Shown: positions 9,767 to 19,177, counted from the first letter of the stretch. The stretch is DNA of 64,000 nt from Hathewaya massiliensis (GCF_902143515.1 NZ_CABFVD010000001.1:62001-126000); one strand, 5' to 3'. The notes: generated by a model from the sequence alone, not told the origin. A program made the numbers and translations.

Positions 9767-11197
9767 TTATAATAAATTTGAAAACATTCTTGCTATGGCT
9801 TCTAAAAATTTTATAATTAAATTTGTATTTTCAAAGTATTCCTTATCTAATATAACACTTTTTTTTATATCTTCCAAAAAAGCTTTTTCTAATTTAAAAG
9901 TAGTTTCCACATCGTATATAACTGTATTTATTTCATAATTTAATTCAAAGCTCCTAACATCCATATTGGCAGTACCTACCATGCTTATTTCTCCGTCTAT
10001 GGTTATTACTTTTGAGTGAATAAATGAATTCTTATCATAAAAGTATATTTCAACTCCATAGCTTATAAGTTCAGCAAGATAGGTCCTAGAAGCATAATAA
10101 ACATGGAAATGATCATACTTCCCAGGAAATATTATTTTTATATCTATTCCACCTAGGGCAGCTATTTTAAGTGCTGTCATTATACTTTCCGTAGGTATAA
10201 AATATGGTGTTGTTATATAGATATGCTTTTTAGCCCTTCCTATCATCATAACCAAAGTCTGCATTATAGAAGGATTTTCAGAATCTGGCCCTGATTTTGC
10301 TATTTGCAATATACTGCCATTACCATTAAACTCTTGAAAATAATCTTCTACATAACCCTTATAACCAAAATCCTTTTTTAAAATTTTTTTTATCCTACAA
10401 AAATCATGGATAAATACAGCTTGAAGTCCTAGTACACAATCTCCTTCTATCATAAGATGTGTATCTCTCCAAAATCCTAGTTTACCTTTTCCTAAATATT
10501 CATCCCCTATATTTATGCCTCCTATAAATCCTATCTTTCCATCTATTATAACTATTTTTCTATGATTTCTATAATTTATTTGTGTATTTATAAATCTTAA
10601 TATGGGAGCTAAAAAGTAAGTATAAAAAACCACATCTGCCCCAGCTTTCCTTAACTTTTCTACATACCTTTTTTTAAACTTTATAGACCCTACCTTATCT
10701 AATATAAGTCTAACTTCTACTCCTTCTCTAGCTTTTTTTTCTAGTATATTTATTATTTCCTTACCTATATTATCGCTTTTAAAAATATAATATTCAAGAT
10801 GAATATGGTGTTCAGCCTTTAAAAGTTCTCTTTTTAATGATTCAAATTTTTCTTTTCCATTATTAAAAACCTCTACTTTATTTTTATAAAACACTGGTGA
10901 ACTACTGCTATTTTGTAGCAGTGTCATAAGTTCTAAATATTTATTTTCAGGAATTGCCTTTTTATATGCCATCATTAATTCTTCTGAGAAATCAAAATTA
11001 TCATCCCTTAGTTTATTTTTCTTCCAATTCCTTCCTAAAAATATATATAATATTAATCCCAAGGGAGGAAAGAGTATAAATATTAATAACCAAGCTATAG
11101 TTTTCTCTGGCCTTCTTCTCTCTAAAATAACTATAATAAGAGCTATTACTGCATTTATAATAATAAATTTATATATGGCACTATTAAAATATATCAT
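9767..11197 (-). CDS. cls: Cardiolipin synthase
   Basis: Membrane enzyme that condenses two phosphatidylglycerol molecules to cardiolipin. The 476 residues begin with two membrane segments (about 8-28 and 36-56, with RPEKTIAWLLIF between). Two phospholipase D motifs follow: NHRKIVIIDG (about 215) and IHSKVITIDG (about 395), each HxKxxxxD. Length is normal for ClsA-type enzymes. ATG at 11197 follows AGGAGGACGCT. First gene of a two-gene unit with the PHP hydrolase. Confidence 0.95.
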   Translation of the reverse strand: MIYFNSAIYKFIIINAVIALIIVILERRRPEKTIAWLLIFILFPPLGLILYIFLGRNWKKNKLRDDNFDFSEELMMAYKKAIPENKYLELMTLLQNSSSSPVFYKNKVEVFNNGKEKFESLKRELLKAEHHIHLEYYIFKSDNIGKEIINILEKKAREGVEVRLILDKVGSIKFKKRYVEKLRKAGADVVFYTYFLAPILRFINTQINYRNHRKIVIIDGKIGFIGGINIGDEYLGKGKLGFWRDTHLMIEGDCVLGLQAVFIHDFCRIKKILKKDFGYKGYVEDYFQEFNGNGSILQIAKSGPDSENPSIMQTLVMMIGRAKKHIYITTPYFIPTESIMTALKIAALGGIDIKIIFPGKYDHFHVYYASRTYLAELISYGVEIYFYDKNSFIHSKVITIDGEISMVGTANMDVRSFELNYEINTVIYDVETTFKLEKAFLEDIKKSVILDKEYFENTNLIIKFLEAIARMFSNLL

Positions 11198-11220
11198 AGC
11201 GTCCTCCTAAGGCTTATAAG

Positions 11221-11290
11221 TTTATCCCATGATATGGTCCCTGTATAAGAATTTTTAAGCTTCAGTAAGAATAAAAACCCACTGAAAACT
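11221..11290 (-). repeat. Dispersed repeat copy (weak tail module plus hairpin module)
   Basis: Minus-strand copy upstream of cls. The hairpin part has TTTTCAGTGGG...TACTGAAGCTTAAAA (11255-11290 on the plus strand: AAGCTTCAGTAAGAATA...). It is followed by CATGGGATAAA at the other end (11221-11231), which matches the last half of the tail module seen intact at 39657-39764. The order is as in the better copies. Confidence 0.5.
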
Positions 11291-11355
11291 AGTAACTCTC
11301 TTTAGATTATTATTTTTCCCTTAAGACAATATTTTATATATAATTTTGCAAAATT

Positions 11356-11393
11356 AAAAAGTCACCAAAAGCTTATGCTTTTAGTGACTCTTT
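11356..11393 (-). terminator. Terminator after cold-shock gene
   Basis: AAAGAGTCACTAAAAGC / GCTTTTGGTGACTTTTT on the minus strand, 4-base loop, U-run, about 40 bases after the csp stop. Confidence 0.8.
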
Positions 11394-11431
11394 AGAACTA
11401 CCTTCGAAGCCTGTATAAATCTATATAAAGA

Positions 11432-11632
11432 TTATAACTTCGTAACGTTAGCAGCTTGAGGTCCTCTTTCACCTTCAACTACTTCGAATTCAACCTTTTG
11501 ACCTTCTTCTAAAGCTTTAAATCCATCTCCTTGTATAGCTGAGAAATGAACGAATACGTCTTTTTCTCCTTCTACTGATATGAATCCAAATCCTTTTTCT
11601 GCGTTAAACCATTTAACAATACCTATTTTCAT
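11432..11632 (-). CDS. Cold-shock protein (CspA family)
   Basis: Nucleic-acid chaperone of 66 residues with RNP1 KGFGFI and RNP2 VFVHFS, the full length of the family. The ATG at 11632 ([14 protein letters not shown]) has GGAGGATTTTTTAT directly before it; longer in-frame extensions are not supported. A 5' leader of unknown length lies in 11633-11929, as is usual for csp mRNAs, but no fold was recognised in it. Confidence 0.96.
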   Translation of the reverse strand: MKIGIVKWFNAEKGFGFISVEGEKDVFVHFSAIQGDGFKALEEGQKVEFEVVEGERGPQAANVTKL

Positions 11633-11929
11633 ATAAAAAATCCTCCAAAAAATAAAAATACTAATAATGAACAAGTCATTATAGTTGTATTCTATCATAT
11701 TTTAGTCTTTATTTCAATATATCAATATATCAATTAAAATATACTCTATACAAAACAGGCTATATTTATTTCAATAAAAATACTTATAAATCACTATATT
11801 ATAACCTTAAAAATTTTTTAAACTCTAAGTTCTTTAAAAAAGTAAGGTTTTATACTTTAATTTCTCTTGATATGTGGAAATTATCTCTATTTATAAGTTA
11901 TAATTATATGACAGAAAGGAGTTATTTTT

Positions 11930-12802
11930 ATGAAAAAAATAGGAATGAGAAATATAAAAACATCTATAGCAGTATTTATCTGCATTATATCCCTTAGATT
12001 TTTTAATATTAGCTTCCCATTCTATGCCTGTATTGCTGCCATAATAACTATGGAAAAAACCATATATAATTCTTTTAAAACAGGGAAAAATAGAGTAATA
12101 GGCACTACTATAGGTGCTTTAATTGGAATGGTGTTTTCATTAATTCTACCAGGGAATCCAATTTTAATAGCTATAGGAATCTCTCTTACCATATACCTTT
12201 GTCACATTTTGGGTTATAAGAAATCCATCTCCATTGCTTGTGTGGTGTTTATTGCCATATCAGTAAACTTAAAGGGTGGAAGTCCAATAACCTATAGCAT
12301 AAACAGACTTTTGGAAACCCTTTTTGGAATCATGGTGGCCGTATTAGTTAATTACTTTGTATCTCCACCTAATTTAAGAAAGCAAATATATGATTCTAGT
12401 AGCAAAATACATAAAGATTTAATCTTACTTTGTGGAGAGGATTTTTATAAACCTAATAGAGAAAACTTATCTATATTATATAAACATATAAAAGCCTTAG
12501 AAGAATCTATATCAGCTTATGAAGAGGAATATAAAGGTCCTAGTGATAATTTAAGCCTTAAAAGATATGAAGAGGGCATTGAACTATTTTATAAACTATA
12601 TATCCATCTTAGAATAGTTGAAAATATAAAAAATAAAGTAAGTATGCCTAAGGAAACTTACGAAAAAATAAATGATTTAGCTAGTATACCCTATAAAGAT
12701 ATTTCTAGTTATAAAGATGAAAATTTGGAAGTTGTATTTAAATATCATATGGATAAAATAAATGAAATACTTCATTCCCTAGATAATATTAACATGTTAT
12801 AA
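11930..12802 (+). CDS. FUSC/aromatic acid exporter family membrane protein
   Basis: Membrane protein of 290 residues. The N-terminal half (about 10-150) has six hydrophobic segments with the family stretch YACIAAIITMEKT and SFKTGKNRVIGTTIGALIG, as in ArAE/YgaE-type (DUF939) proteins. The C-terminal half (about 150-290) is soluble and helical. The family includes exporters of aromatic acids, but the substrate is not known. ATG follows AAAGGAGTTATTTTT. The next gene starts 18 bases later, so they likely form an operon. Confidence 0.82.
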   Translation: MKKIGMRNIKTSIAVFICIISLRFFNISFPFYACIAAIITMEKTIYNSFKTGKNRVIGTTIGALIGMVFSLILPGNPILIAIGISLTIYLCHILGYKKSISIACVVFIAISVNLKGGSPITYSINRLLETLFGIMVAVLVNYFVSPPNLRKQIYDSSSKIHKDLILLCGEDFYKPNRENLSILYKHIKALEESISAYEEEYKGPSDNLSLKRYEEGIELFYKLYIHLRIVENIKNKVSMPKETYEKINDLASIPYKDISSYKDENLEVVFKYHMDKINEILHSLDNINML

Positions 12803-12820
12803 AATAGAAAGGATGTTTAT

Positions 12821-13426
12821 ATGACTAAAGAATTTTTTAAAGGAAGTACTATGTTAGACCCCCTTCCTGTAACCCTAATAACTTCAAAATATAATAATAA
12901 AGTAAATGTGTTTACAGCAGCATGGATTGGTATTGTGTGTACAAAACCTCCTATGCTTTCCGTCTCTATACGCCCTGAAAGATTATCTTATGATTATATT
13001 AAATCTACTGGAGAATTTGTGGTAAACTTACCTAGTAAATCCCTTGCAAAAATAGTGGATTTCTGTGGAGTTCGTTCCGGAAGGGATATAGATAAAATTG
13101 AAAAATTTAATCTTCCTCTAGGAGAAAGTAAAAACGTTCTAGTACCATATATTGAAAGTTGTCCTATAAATATTGAGTGTAAGGTTCATAATATTATTCC
13201 TTTAGGTTCTCATGACATGTTTATAGCTAATATAGTTGGTATACATGTGGATAGCTCCCTTAAAGACTCTAATGGAAAAATACACTATGAAAATGCAAGA
13301 CTTCTTTCCTATTGTCACGGTGAATACTATACACTTCCTAAAGTTTCAGAAGGTAAATTTGGATATTCAGTTCAAAAAAAGAAAAAATCTAGGACATCAA
13401 GAAATACTAAAAACAAAAGAGATTAA
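12821..13426 (+). CDS. Flavin reductase family protein
   Basis: A 201-residue FMN-binding split-barrel protein, larger paralogue of the one at 7776-8273. It shows LPVTLITS (residue 16), FTAAWIGIVCTKPPMLSVSIRP and the paralogue-shared block CGVRSGRDIDK near residue 87. A Lys/Arg-rich tail (KKKKSRTSRNTKNK) is unusual and may contact membranes or RNA; that is speculation. Start set by AGAAAGGATGTTTAT-ATG, 18 bases after the FUSC gene. Confidence 0.88.
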   Translation: MTKEFFKGSTMLDPLPVTLITSKYNNKVNVFTAAWIGIVCTKPPMLSVSIRPERLSYDYIKSTGEFVVNLPSKSLAKIVDFCGVRSGRDIDKIEKFNLPLGESKNVLVPYIESCPINIECKVHNIIPLGSHDMFIANIVGIHVDSSLKDSNGKIHYENARLLSYCHGEYYTLPKVSEGKFGYSVQKKKKSRTSRNTKNKRD

Positions 13427-13430
13427 AAAT

Positions 13431-13474
13431 AAAAAGTTACTTGAAATCTTTTTAGAGACTTCAAGCAACTTTTT
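13431..13474 (+). terminator. Terminator after FUSC-flavin reductase operon
   Basis: Stem AAAAAGTTACTTGAA / TTCAAGCAACTTTTT (one mismatch), U-rich on both strands; it starts 5 bases after the stop. It may also serve the convergent cysE. Confidence 0.82.
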
Positions 13475-13546
13475 ATTTTATACCTATTTATTAGATTTAT
13501 TTTGTGTTTATTTCTTTTATTTTATACTTACTCTCTTATTTTATAT

Positions 13547-14062
13547 TTACTTCTTTAATATTATTCTAGCAGGTATGCCTACTGCTGTTGCCTCATCTGG
13601 AACATCTTTTAACACTACGGCATTTGCACCAATTTTTACACCTTTTCCCAAGGTTATAGGCCCTAAAACCTTGGCCCCACTTCCAACTATAACATCATCC
13701 TTTAGGGTTGGGTGCCTTTTTCCGTGATCCTTCCCAGTTCCTCCAAGTGTAACTCCTTGATATAGAGTAACATTATCACCTATCTCAGTGGTCTCTCCAA
13801 TTACAACTCCCATACCATGATCTACAAAAAAGCCTTTTCCTATCTTCGCACCAGGATGAATTTCAATGCCCGTTAAAAGCCTAGCTATTTGAGATAAAAG
13901 TCTAGATAAGAAAAATAATTTTTTGTTATATAGAAGGTGAGTTATTCTATATATTATTAAAGCATGAATTGAAGGATATAACAAAAACACTTCTAATTTA
14001 TTTCTAGCCGCCGGATCTTTTTTTAAAACATTTTCTAAATCATACATTAAAGTTTTAAACAT
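13547..14062 (-). CDS. cysE: Serine O-acetyltransferase
   Basis: Makes O-acetylserine from serine and acetyl-CoA, the first step of cysteine synthesis. The 171-residue short form (as in Bacillus/Clostridium) has an N-terminal helical part with [19 protein letters not shown] and the left-handed beta-helix with hexapeptide repeats: [45 protein letters not shown]. Catalytic residues HPGA and DHG are present. Expression is controlled by the T-box leader at 14095-14330. No cysK follows in the window. Confidence 0.95.
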   Translation of the reverse strand: MFKTLMYDLENVLKKDPAARNKLEVFLLYPSIHALIIYRITHLLYNKKLFFLSRLLSQIARLLTGIEIHPGAKIGKGFFVDHGMGVVIGETTEIGDNVTLYQGVTLGGTGKDHGKRHPTLKDDVIVGSGAKVLGPITLGKGVKIGANAVVLKDVPDEATAVGIPARIILKK

Positions 14063-14094
14063 CTGTACACCCCCCCTTTTTTTATTTTATAAAA

Positions 14095-14330
14095 TAAAAA
14101 ACCTCATCTCTTTAGAGATGAAGTTCCCTTCATTATTCCACTCCAATTAAATCAAAGCCTTTTAAGACACTTCCTATGCCCTAGTATTATAACGGATACT
14201 GCCGATGTAGCCTACTAAATTTCGGTACATAACTCCAAAGTGCACTTCAAATAAACTTCTATTTAAAAATCCTCTCAGCTAAAAGATTTTCTCTCTGTAA
14301 ACTCCATTTATTTTACTTTCCTTTTTCATA
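14095..14330 (-). ncRNA. T-box leader, cysteine-specific
   Basis: On the minus strand upstream of cysE: AGCTGAGAGG (14271-14280) and a specifier region GAAG-TGC-ACTTTGG with the Cys codon TGC at 14242-14244. The T-box bulge GGAGTGGAATAATGAAGG is at 14127-14144, followed by the terminator stem CTTCATCTCT / AGATGAGG and a U6 run (about 14095-14125). The bulge bases TGGA would pair with UCCA, the end of tRNA-Cys, whose discriminator is U. The usual GGTACCGCG part is replaced by GGAATAATG. Uncharged tRNA-Cys should favour the antiterminator and cysE expression. Confidence 0.85.
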
Positions 14331-14397
14331 GCCTCTATTATATAACTATTACAATATCATACTATATAATATTACAATTTAACATATTTGTCTACAT

Positions 14398-15414
14398 TTA
14401 TTTTTGAAGTTCCCAAATATATTTTCCCTTCTTATCTACATACCCAATTTTAGTTCCTAATTGAACTTCTCCTAAAGAACTAAAAAAACTAAAGACCTCG
14501 TCAAATTTAGGTTCTACAATAGAGTTTTCTTCCATATCTATATATCCCCAGTGCTCTCCATTCATAACCCCTAGAACCTCTTCTGAAATATAGTCTACAT
14601 CATCATACTTTAAGTTTATTATTACTTTTCCTTCTCTATCTATATAACCATACTTGTCATCTTTACATACAACTGCTCTTCCATCTATAAAATCTTCTGC
14701 TGAATCAAAAATTAAATCTATAACCACTTCCCCATTTTTATTTATATATCCCATTTTATGATTAATTTCAACTGCAGCAAGCCCCTCACTAAATTCTCTA
14801 GCTGTATAAAACTTCCCTTTTATTTTTACCTCACCTGATTTATCTATATATCCATATTTACTACCTATGGCAATAGGTGCCAAACCTTCACTGAAATTAC
14901 CTGCATAATCATATATAGGTGAAATAATCATATTTCCTGACCTATCTATATATCCTAATTTTCCTCCTACCTGAACCAATGCCACTTCCTCATTAAAATC
15001 ATAAGCATCCATAAAGGAAGGTTTTATAATTTCCTCTCCTTTTTCATTTATATACCCCCAATTGTATGCTTTTTTAACAGCACAAAAACCCTCACTAAAA
15101 CTTCTTATATCATCATATATATTATTACATAAAATTTCTCCCTTAATATTAATAACACCCTTTTTACCCTCACTCATATAAGAAACCAAATCTTTATATA
15201 TAAATTCTAAATGTTCAAAGCTTGGCTTTATAATATATTCCCCTTCTTTATTTATAACACCATATTTTTCTTCAAAAGATACTACCGCAAAATCATTTTG
15301 AAATTGCTCTCCAAAATTAAACCTTGGTTCAATTATTATTTTACCAGTGCAATCTATGTATCCAAACTTCTTATTTTTCTTAATTAAATATAATTCATTA
15401 TTTTTTGAGTCCAA
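14398..15414 (-). CDS. WG-repeat protein
   Basis: 338 residues made almost wholly of WG (beta-leucine-rich-like) repeats of about 35-45 residues, roughly eight copies. Each has a K(Y/F/M)GYID or equivalent, then (R/K)xGxxI(I/V), a DxxxxFSEG stretch and AV or AxVxx. No signal peptide or membrane segment, so cytoplasmic. Function is unknown; such repeats are thought to bind ligands or proteins. The start at 15414 follows AAAGGAGGAATTATTTT. Single gene divergent from mgsA. Confidence 0.85.
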   Translation of the reverse strand: MDSKNNELYLIKKNKKFGYIDCTGKIIIEPRFNFGEQFQNDFAVVSFEEKYGVINKEGEYIIKPSFEHLEFIYKDLVSYMSEGKKGVINIKGEILCNNIYDDIRSFSEGFCAVKKAYNWGYINEKGEEIIKPSFMDAYDFNEEVALVQVGGKLGYIDRSGNMIISPIYDYAGNFSEGLAPIAIGSKYGYIDKSGEVKIKGKFYTAREFSEGLAAVEINHKMGYINKNGEVVIDLIFDSAEDFIDGRAVVCKDDKYGYIDREGKVIINLKYDDVDYISEEVLGVMNGEHWGYIDMEENSIVEPKFDEVFSFFSSLGEVQLGTKIGYVDKKGKYIWELQK

Positions 15415-15570
15415 AATAATTCCTCCTTTATAGTCCTTATATTTATTATATTACATTTTCTATTATTTTATAGTATATTTTTATAATAATATTATATTTA
15501 TATTTTATCACATTGAAATTTGTTTTATAATAAGTCTTATAGTATAGTAAATTATCACTATAAGTTTCAC

Positions 15571-15589
15571 AGTGTAAAGACTTTACACT
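15571..15589 (+). promoter_or_regulatory. Perfect 9-base inverted repeat in the mgsA leader
   Basis: AGTGTAAAG-A-CTTTACACT, 27 bases before the mgsA start. A possible promoter (TTGTTT at 15520, 17-base gap, TATAGT at 15543) lies upstream, which would put the repeat just after the transcription start, as for a repressor operator. The binding protein is unknown. Confidence 0.45.
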
Positions 15590-15616
15590 AACATAAGTTT
15601 TTAGGAGGTAAAAATT

Positions 15617-16081
15617 ATGAAAAAAGAATTTAGAGAAGTTCCTATTAGAAAAAATATAGCCTTAGTTGCTCATGATAACAAGAAAAAAGAATTACTAGAA
15701 TGGGTTAATGATAATAAGGAAATTTTATCTGAACATAATCTTTTTGCAACTGGAACCACTGGAAGTATAATTGCTAAAGAAACAGGCTTACCTATAAAAT
15801 CTTTTAAAAGTGGTCCTTTAGGTGGAGACCAACAACTAGGTGCTACCATAGTAGATTTCGGCCTTGATATCCTAATATTCTTTTGGGATCCATTAGAGTC
15901 TCAGCCACACGATCCTGATGTAAGGGCACTTCTTAGAATAGCAACACTTTATAATATACCTTGTGGAACAAATAAAGCCACATCAGATTTTATAGTTTCT
16001 TCACCTTACATGAATGAAACTTATACGCTAGAATTATATGATCATGCTGAATACTATAATAGAAATGTAAAATTAAAATAA
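15617..16081 (+). CDS. mgsA: Methylglyoxal synthase
   Basis: Converts dihydroxyacetone phosphate to methylglyoxal and phosphate, a glycolytic bypass under phosphate limitation. The 154 residues show LVAHDNKK (16), ATGTTGSII phosphate loop, SGPLGGDQQLGA with the catalytic Asp, and FWDPLESQPHDPDVRAL. Length and motifs are normal. ATG follows TTTTAGGAGGTAAAAATT. Followed at once by hairpin repeat 16084-16135, which can act as its terminator. Confidence 0.97.
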   Translation: MKKEFREVPIRKNIALVAHDNKKKELLEWVNDNKEILSEHNLFATGTTGSIIAKETGLPIKSFKSGPLGGDQQLGATIVDFGLDILIFFWDPLESQPHDPDVRALLRIATLYNIPCGTNKATSDFIVSSPYMNETYTLELYDHAEYYNRNVKLK

Positions 16082-16083
16082 AG

Positions 16084-16135
16084 GGGTTTCTAAGCTTCAT
16101 AGGGAGTTTTTACTCCCGTGGATACTTAGAAACCC
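16084..16135 (+). repeat. Dispersed hairpin repeat, likely terminator of mgsA
   Basis: Outer stem GGGTTTCTAAG / CTTAGAAACCC and inner stem GGGAG / CTCCC around TTTTTA. It is one of the hairpin modules found throughout the window (see 22264, 28675, 36186, 39611, 39687, 61221). Confidence 0.6.
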
Positions 16136-16233
16136 TTATCTATGTATAATTCATTTAAGTAATCCTAACTTGATTTTTTCTAATACTATATTATAATTAC
16201 TTTGGAAATAATCAATTTGAAAGAGGTGAGCAC

Positions 16234-16596
16234 TTGAAATATTTAAGAGAATTAGCAATTATTTTTTCCTTTTGCATCCTAGGAGAATTAGTTAAACTTC
16301 TTTTTAATCTTTCAGTACCAAGTAATGTTATAGGTATGCTTTTACTTTTACTAGCACTTTGTACTGGCATTGTAAAGCTTAATATGATTGAAAAAACTAG
16401 CAACTTACTTTTAGAACATCTACCCTTTTTATTTATTCCTGCAGGTGTAGGGCTTATAACTTGTTTTGATACTATTAGAAAAAACTTAGTTAGCTTTGGC
16501 GCAATAATCATTGTGTCTACCATTGTAGTTATTGTTGTGACTGGACTAACTATTGAACTTTTCATGAGGAGGAGTAAAAGTGAATTCCATAATTAA
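16234..16596 (+). CDS. lrgA: CidA/LrgA family holin-like protein
   Basis: Small membrane protein of 120 residues with four hydrophobic segments and the family stretch ILGELVKLLFNLSVPSNVIG, then NLLLEHLPFLFIPAGVGL. With LrgB it forms a pyruvate/peptidoglycan-hydrolase-related membrane system in other Firmicutes. The start is TTG at 16234, placed by AAAGAGGTGAGCAC. The stop lies 17 bases inside lrgB. Confidence 0.9.
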   Translation: MKYLRELAIIFSFCILGELVKLLFNLSVPSNVIGMLLLLLALCTGIVKLNMIEKTSNLLLEHLPFLFIPAGVGLITCFDTIRKNLVSFGAIIIVSTIVVIVVTGLTIELFMRRSKSEFHN

Positions 16597-17269
16597 TAAT
16601 CCTATTTTCGGTATTACTATTTCTCTAATAGCCTTTGAAATAGGATGCTTCTTATTTAAAAAAACTAAAAATCCCTTATTTAACCCCCTATTAATTGGTA
16701 TAGCTTTGGTTATTACATTTTTAAAATTAACAAATATAAGCTTAGAGTCTTATAATATTGGTGGAAAATACATTTCATTTTTATTAGGTCCTGCTACGGT
16801 TATATTGGCAGTACCCCTTTATAAAAAACTTGAACTTTTAAAAAAACATATAGTTCCTATATTCATTGGAATAACAACGGGTACTTCAATAGGTATAATT
16901 TGCATTATAGTTTTAAGTAAATTATTTAAAATTGATAAAGAGCTTATGTTTTCTTTAGTGCCAAAATCCATAACAACTCCTATAGGAATGGAAGTTTCAA
17001 AACAACTTGGTGCAAATACTGCTATTACTGTTGCAGCTATAATTATTACTGGTATATTAGGATCAATTATAGGTCCTCTAATCTGCAATATGTGCAAAAT
17101 TAAAAATAAAATTGCAGTTGGTATATCACTGGGAACTGCATCTCACGCCATGGGAACTGCAAAAGCTTTAGAGTTAGGGGAAACAGAAGGTGCTATGGGT
17201 GGACTAGCTATCGCTATATCTGGCTTGTTAACAGTGTTCTTAGCTCCATTAATTGTAAAGCTTTTTTAG
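16580..17269 (+). CDS. lrgB: LrgB family membrane protein
   Basis: Membrane protein of 229 residues, seven or so hydrophobic segments, with LVPKSITTPIGMEVS and GTASHAMGTAKALELGE that mark the LrgB/CidB/YohK family. The start is GTG at 16580 behind AGGAGGAGTAAAA, inside the end of lrgA, so the pair is translationally coupled. No LytSR regulator is in the window. Confidence 0.92.
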   Translation: MNSIINNPIFGITISLIAFEIGCFLFKKTKNPLFNPLLIGIALVITFLKLTNISLESYNIGGKYISFLLGPATVILAVPLYKKLELLKKHIVPIFIGITTGTSIGIICIIVLSKLFKIDKELMFSLVPKSITTPIGMEVSKQLGANTAITVAAIIITGILGSIIGPLICNMCKIKNKIAVGISLGTASHAMGTAKALELGETEGAMGGLAIAISGLLTVFLAPLIVKLF

Positions 17270-17345
17270 GATAATTATTAATTCTTAAAAGTTAATAATT
17301 ATATTAGCAAGAAAGTTAAAGATAGAAAAATAATTATTAACTAAT

Positions 17346-17391
17346 AAAAAATAACAAGAGCCCTCAGTTAAATATAGCTCTTGTTATTTTT
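17346..17391. terminator. Bidirectional terminator between lrgB and the HD hydrolase
   Basis: AAAAATAACAAGAGC / GCTCTTGTTATTTTT around a 15-base loop, good U-runs on both strands. A second AT-only inverted repeat (ATAATTATTAA / TTAATAATTAT) at about 17271-17302 directly follows lrgB. Confidence 0.75.
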
Positions 17392-17538
17392 ATCTTTTAT
17401 ATATTTATATAAAATTTAATACATAATACAAAAACAATATATAGGTCGACACTCTAAATTGATCAAATTTAAATTCAATAGTAACTTTACTTTTAAAATG
17501 GACTTTGCACATGATATATTTCTCTTTAACTTGATATT

Positions 17539-18162
17539 CTACATATTGTTATCCATACATATATCTAAAAACTTATTTAATCCACTTTCAATCTCCTTTT
17601 TCTGTTCCTCTGTTAAAGGTCCTCTCCCCATTCTATCGCAAAGTGATAGTAAATATATCTCCTTTGGATTAACCTCTTTTTTCATAGTTTCTATATCTTT
17701 AAAAGGTAAATCTTTTATTACAAATAAGGGTTCCATATGCCATCTAATTATAGCTTTTACTTTCTTTATAAAATCCTTATCCTCATTAAAAAACCCTAAA
17801 AATTCTTCAGCCATCTCTGAACCTATTTTTTCATGATTATAAGCAGTTATTTTTCCTTTTCTTACTTTAGTGGCTTTTATCTTCCCAATATCATGAAGCA
17901 ATGCTCCCCACATAAAGGCTCTTTTATCTTCACTTTCCTCTTTTTTTCCTGCTGCTAGATCTAAAACTTCCATAGTATGATTAAAAACATTTCCTTCAGG
18001 ATGATACTTAGGTTCTTGCTCTATGTTTTCTAATTCCCCTATAAATTTCAAAGGGTACTGTGATTTTTTAAGTTCTTCCTTAATTTTATTTATATATAAA
18101 GAAGGTTTATCACTATGCAGAATTTCCCTATCAATTTCCTTATAAAGTTCCGTTATGTCCAT
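17539..18162 (-). CDS. HD-domain hydrolase
   Basis: 207-residue cytoplasmic protein with an HD phosphohydrolase domain: FNHTMEVLDLA (about 61), LLHDIGK (about 88), YNHEKIGSEM (about 106) and a late SLCDRMGRGP giving the final Asp. The layout resembles the HD domain of bacterial tRNA nucleotidyltransferases standing alone, but the nucleotidyltransferase part is absent. Substrate is unknown. The start at 18162 has AAGGAAGTGAAAATTA before it. No close partner on either side. Confidence 0.85.
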   Translation of the reverse strand: MDITELYKEIDREILHSDKPSLYINKIKEELKKSQYPLKFIGELENIEQEPKYHPEGNVFNHTMEVLDLAAGKKEESEDKRAFMWGALLHDIGKIKATKVRKGKITAYNHEKIGSEMAEEFLGFFNEDKDFIKKVKAIIRWHMEPLFVIKDLPFKDIETMKKEVNPKEIYLLSLCDRMGRGPLTEEQKKEIESGLNKFLDICMDNNM

Positions 18163-18254
18163 TAATTTTCACTTCCTTTATAATATTTAGTCTATTTTAT
18201 ATTAAGATTTATTAGACAATTTTATCCATATGATGGTTGCGTAATCACGTATTA

Positions 18255-19154
18255 TTAAAATACCACTCTAAATTCTGAAGGACTTAAAGTCCTAAATTCA
18301 TATCCCATTGATTTTAATTCTTTTATTATTTCTGGCAGCGCTTCTACAGTTGTATTTTTTCTACCACTATCATGCATAAGAACTATAGCCTTATTTAAAT
18401 TGATACTATTATTAAGTACGGAATCTACTATTTTATCCTTATCTTGAAGGGGTACAGATGCATCTGTAGAATCTACGTTCCAATCAAAGTATGCATAGTT
18501 TTTTTCATCCATATGTCGTGTAAGTTCTTTCATTATTTTTTTCCCACCATAATTATGGCTTACTGTATTATTACTTCCTCCTGGAAATCTTAAAATATTA
18601 GGTTCAACTCCAGTGGTTTCTTTAATTAGATTTTGAAGTTTATAAAAATCCTTTATAAAGTTTTCTTTATTTCTATATATATATCTGTAATTATGTGAAT
18701 AAGTATGGTTTCCTATAGCATTTCCTTCATTGGTTATTCTTTTATAAATAGCCTTACAATATTCTGTGTTAGAACCATTAACAAAAAACGTAGCATTAAT
18801 ATTATTTTCCTTTAATATATCTAAAATCTTACTAGTGTTACTGGAAGGTCCATCATCGAAGGTTAAATAAACTATTTTTTTATTATTAGAATTCTCTTCT
18901 CTTAGTCTTGATTTTTTTTCTTCTTCTATTTTCTTTTTTTTAAGCTTTTCTTTTTCAATTTCATCTTTTAATTTCCTCTTATTTTTAGAGATCTTATCTA
19001 GGTCCTTTTTAAGCTTTTCATTATTTTCTTCTTCTAATTGTATACTCTCTCTTAGGGCATATATTCTAGCTCTATTATCAAAAATACTATATACTAAAAA
19101 TGATTGAAGTATAATTGCAATTATTAGTAAAACCCTAACTAAGTTTTTCCTCAT
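18255..19154 (-). CDS. Membrane-anchored polysaccharide deacetylase
   Basis: Extracellular carbohydrate esterase family 4 protein, 299 residues. One membrane anchor (about 8-27) is followed by a strongly charged coiled coil (about 38-85) and a NodB domain. Motifs: TFDDGPSSNTS (metal Asp), IGNHTYSHN (HxxxH), LRFPGGS and VLMHDS. It likely removes acetyl groups from peptidoglycan or another wall sugar polymer. The start has AAAGGTGTGATTACCA before it. It lies 23 bases after a 69-residue protein of the same anchor-plus-coil layout. Confidence 0.92.
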   Translation of the reverse strand: MRKNLVRVLLIIAIILQSFLVYSIFDNRARIYALRESIQLEEENNEKLKKDLDKISKNKRKLKDEIEKEKLKKKKIEEEKKSRLREENSNNKKIVYLTFDDGPSSNTSKILDILKENNINATFFVNGSNTEYCKAIYKRITNEGNAIGNHTYSHNYRYIYRNKENFIKDFYKLQNLIKETTGVEPNILRFPGGSNNTVSHNYGGKKIMKELTRHMDEKNYAYFDWNVDSTDASVPLQDKDKIVDSVLNNSINLNKAIVLMHDSGRKNTTVEALPEIIKELKSMGYEFRTLSPSEFRVVF

Positions 19155-19177
19155 TGGTAATCACACCTTTATATAAA

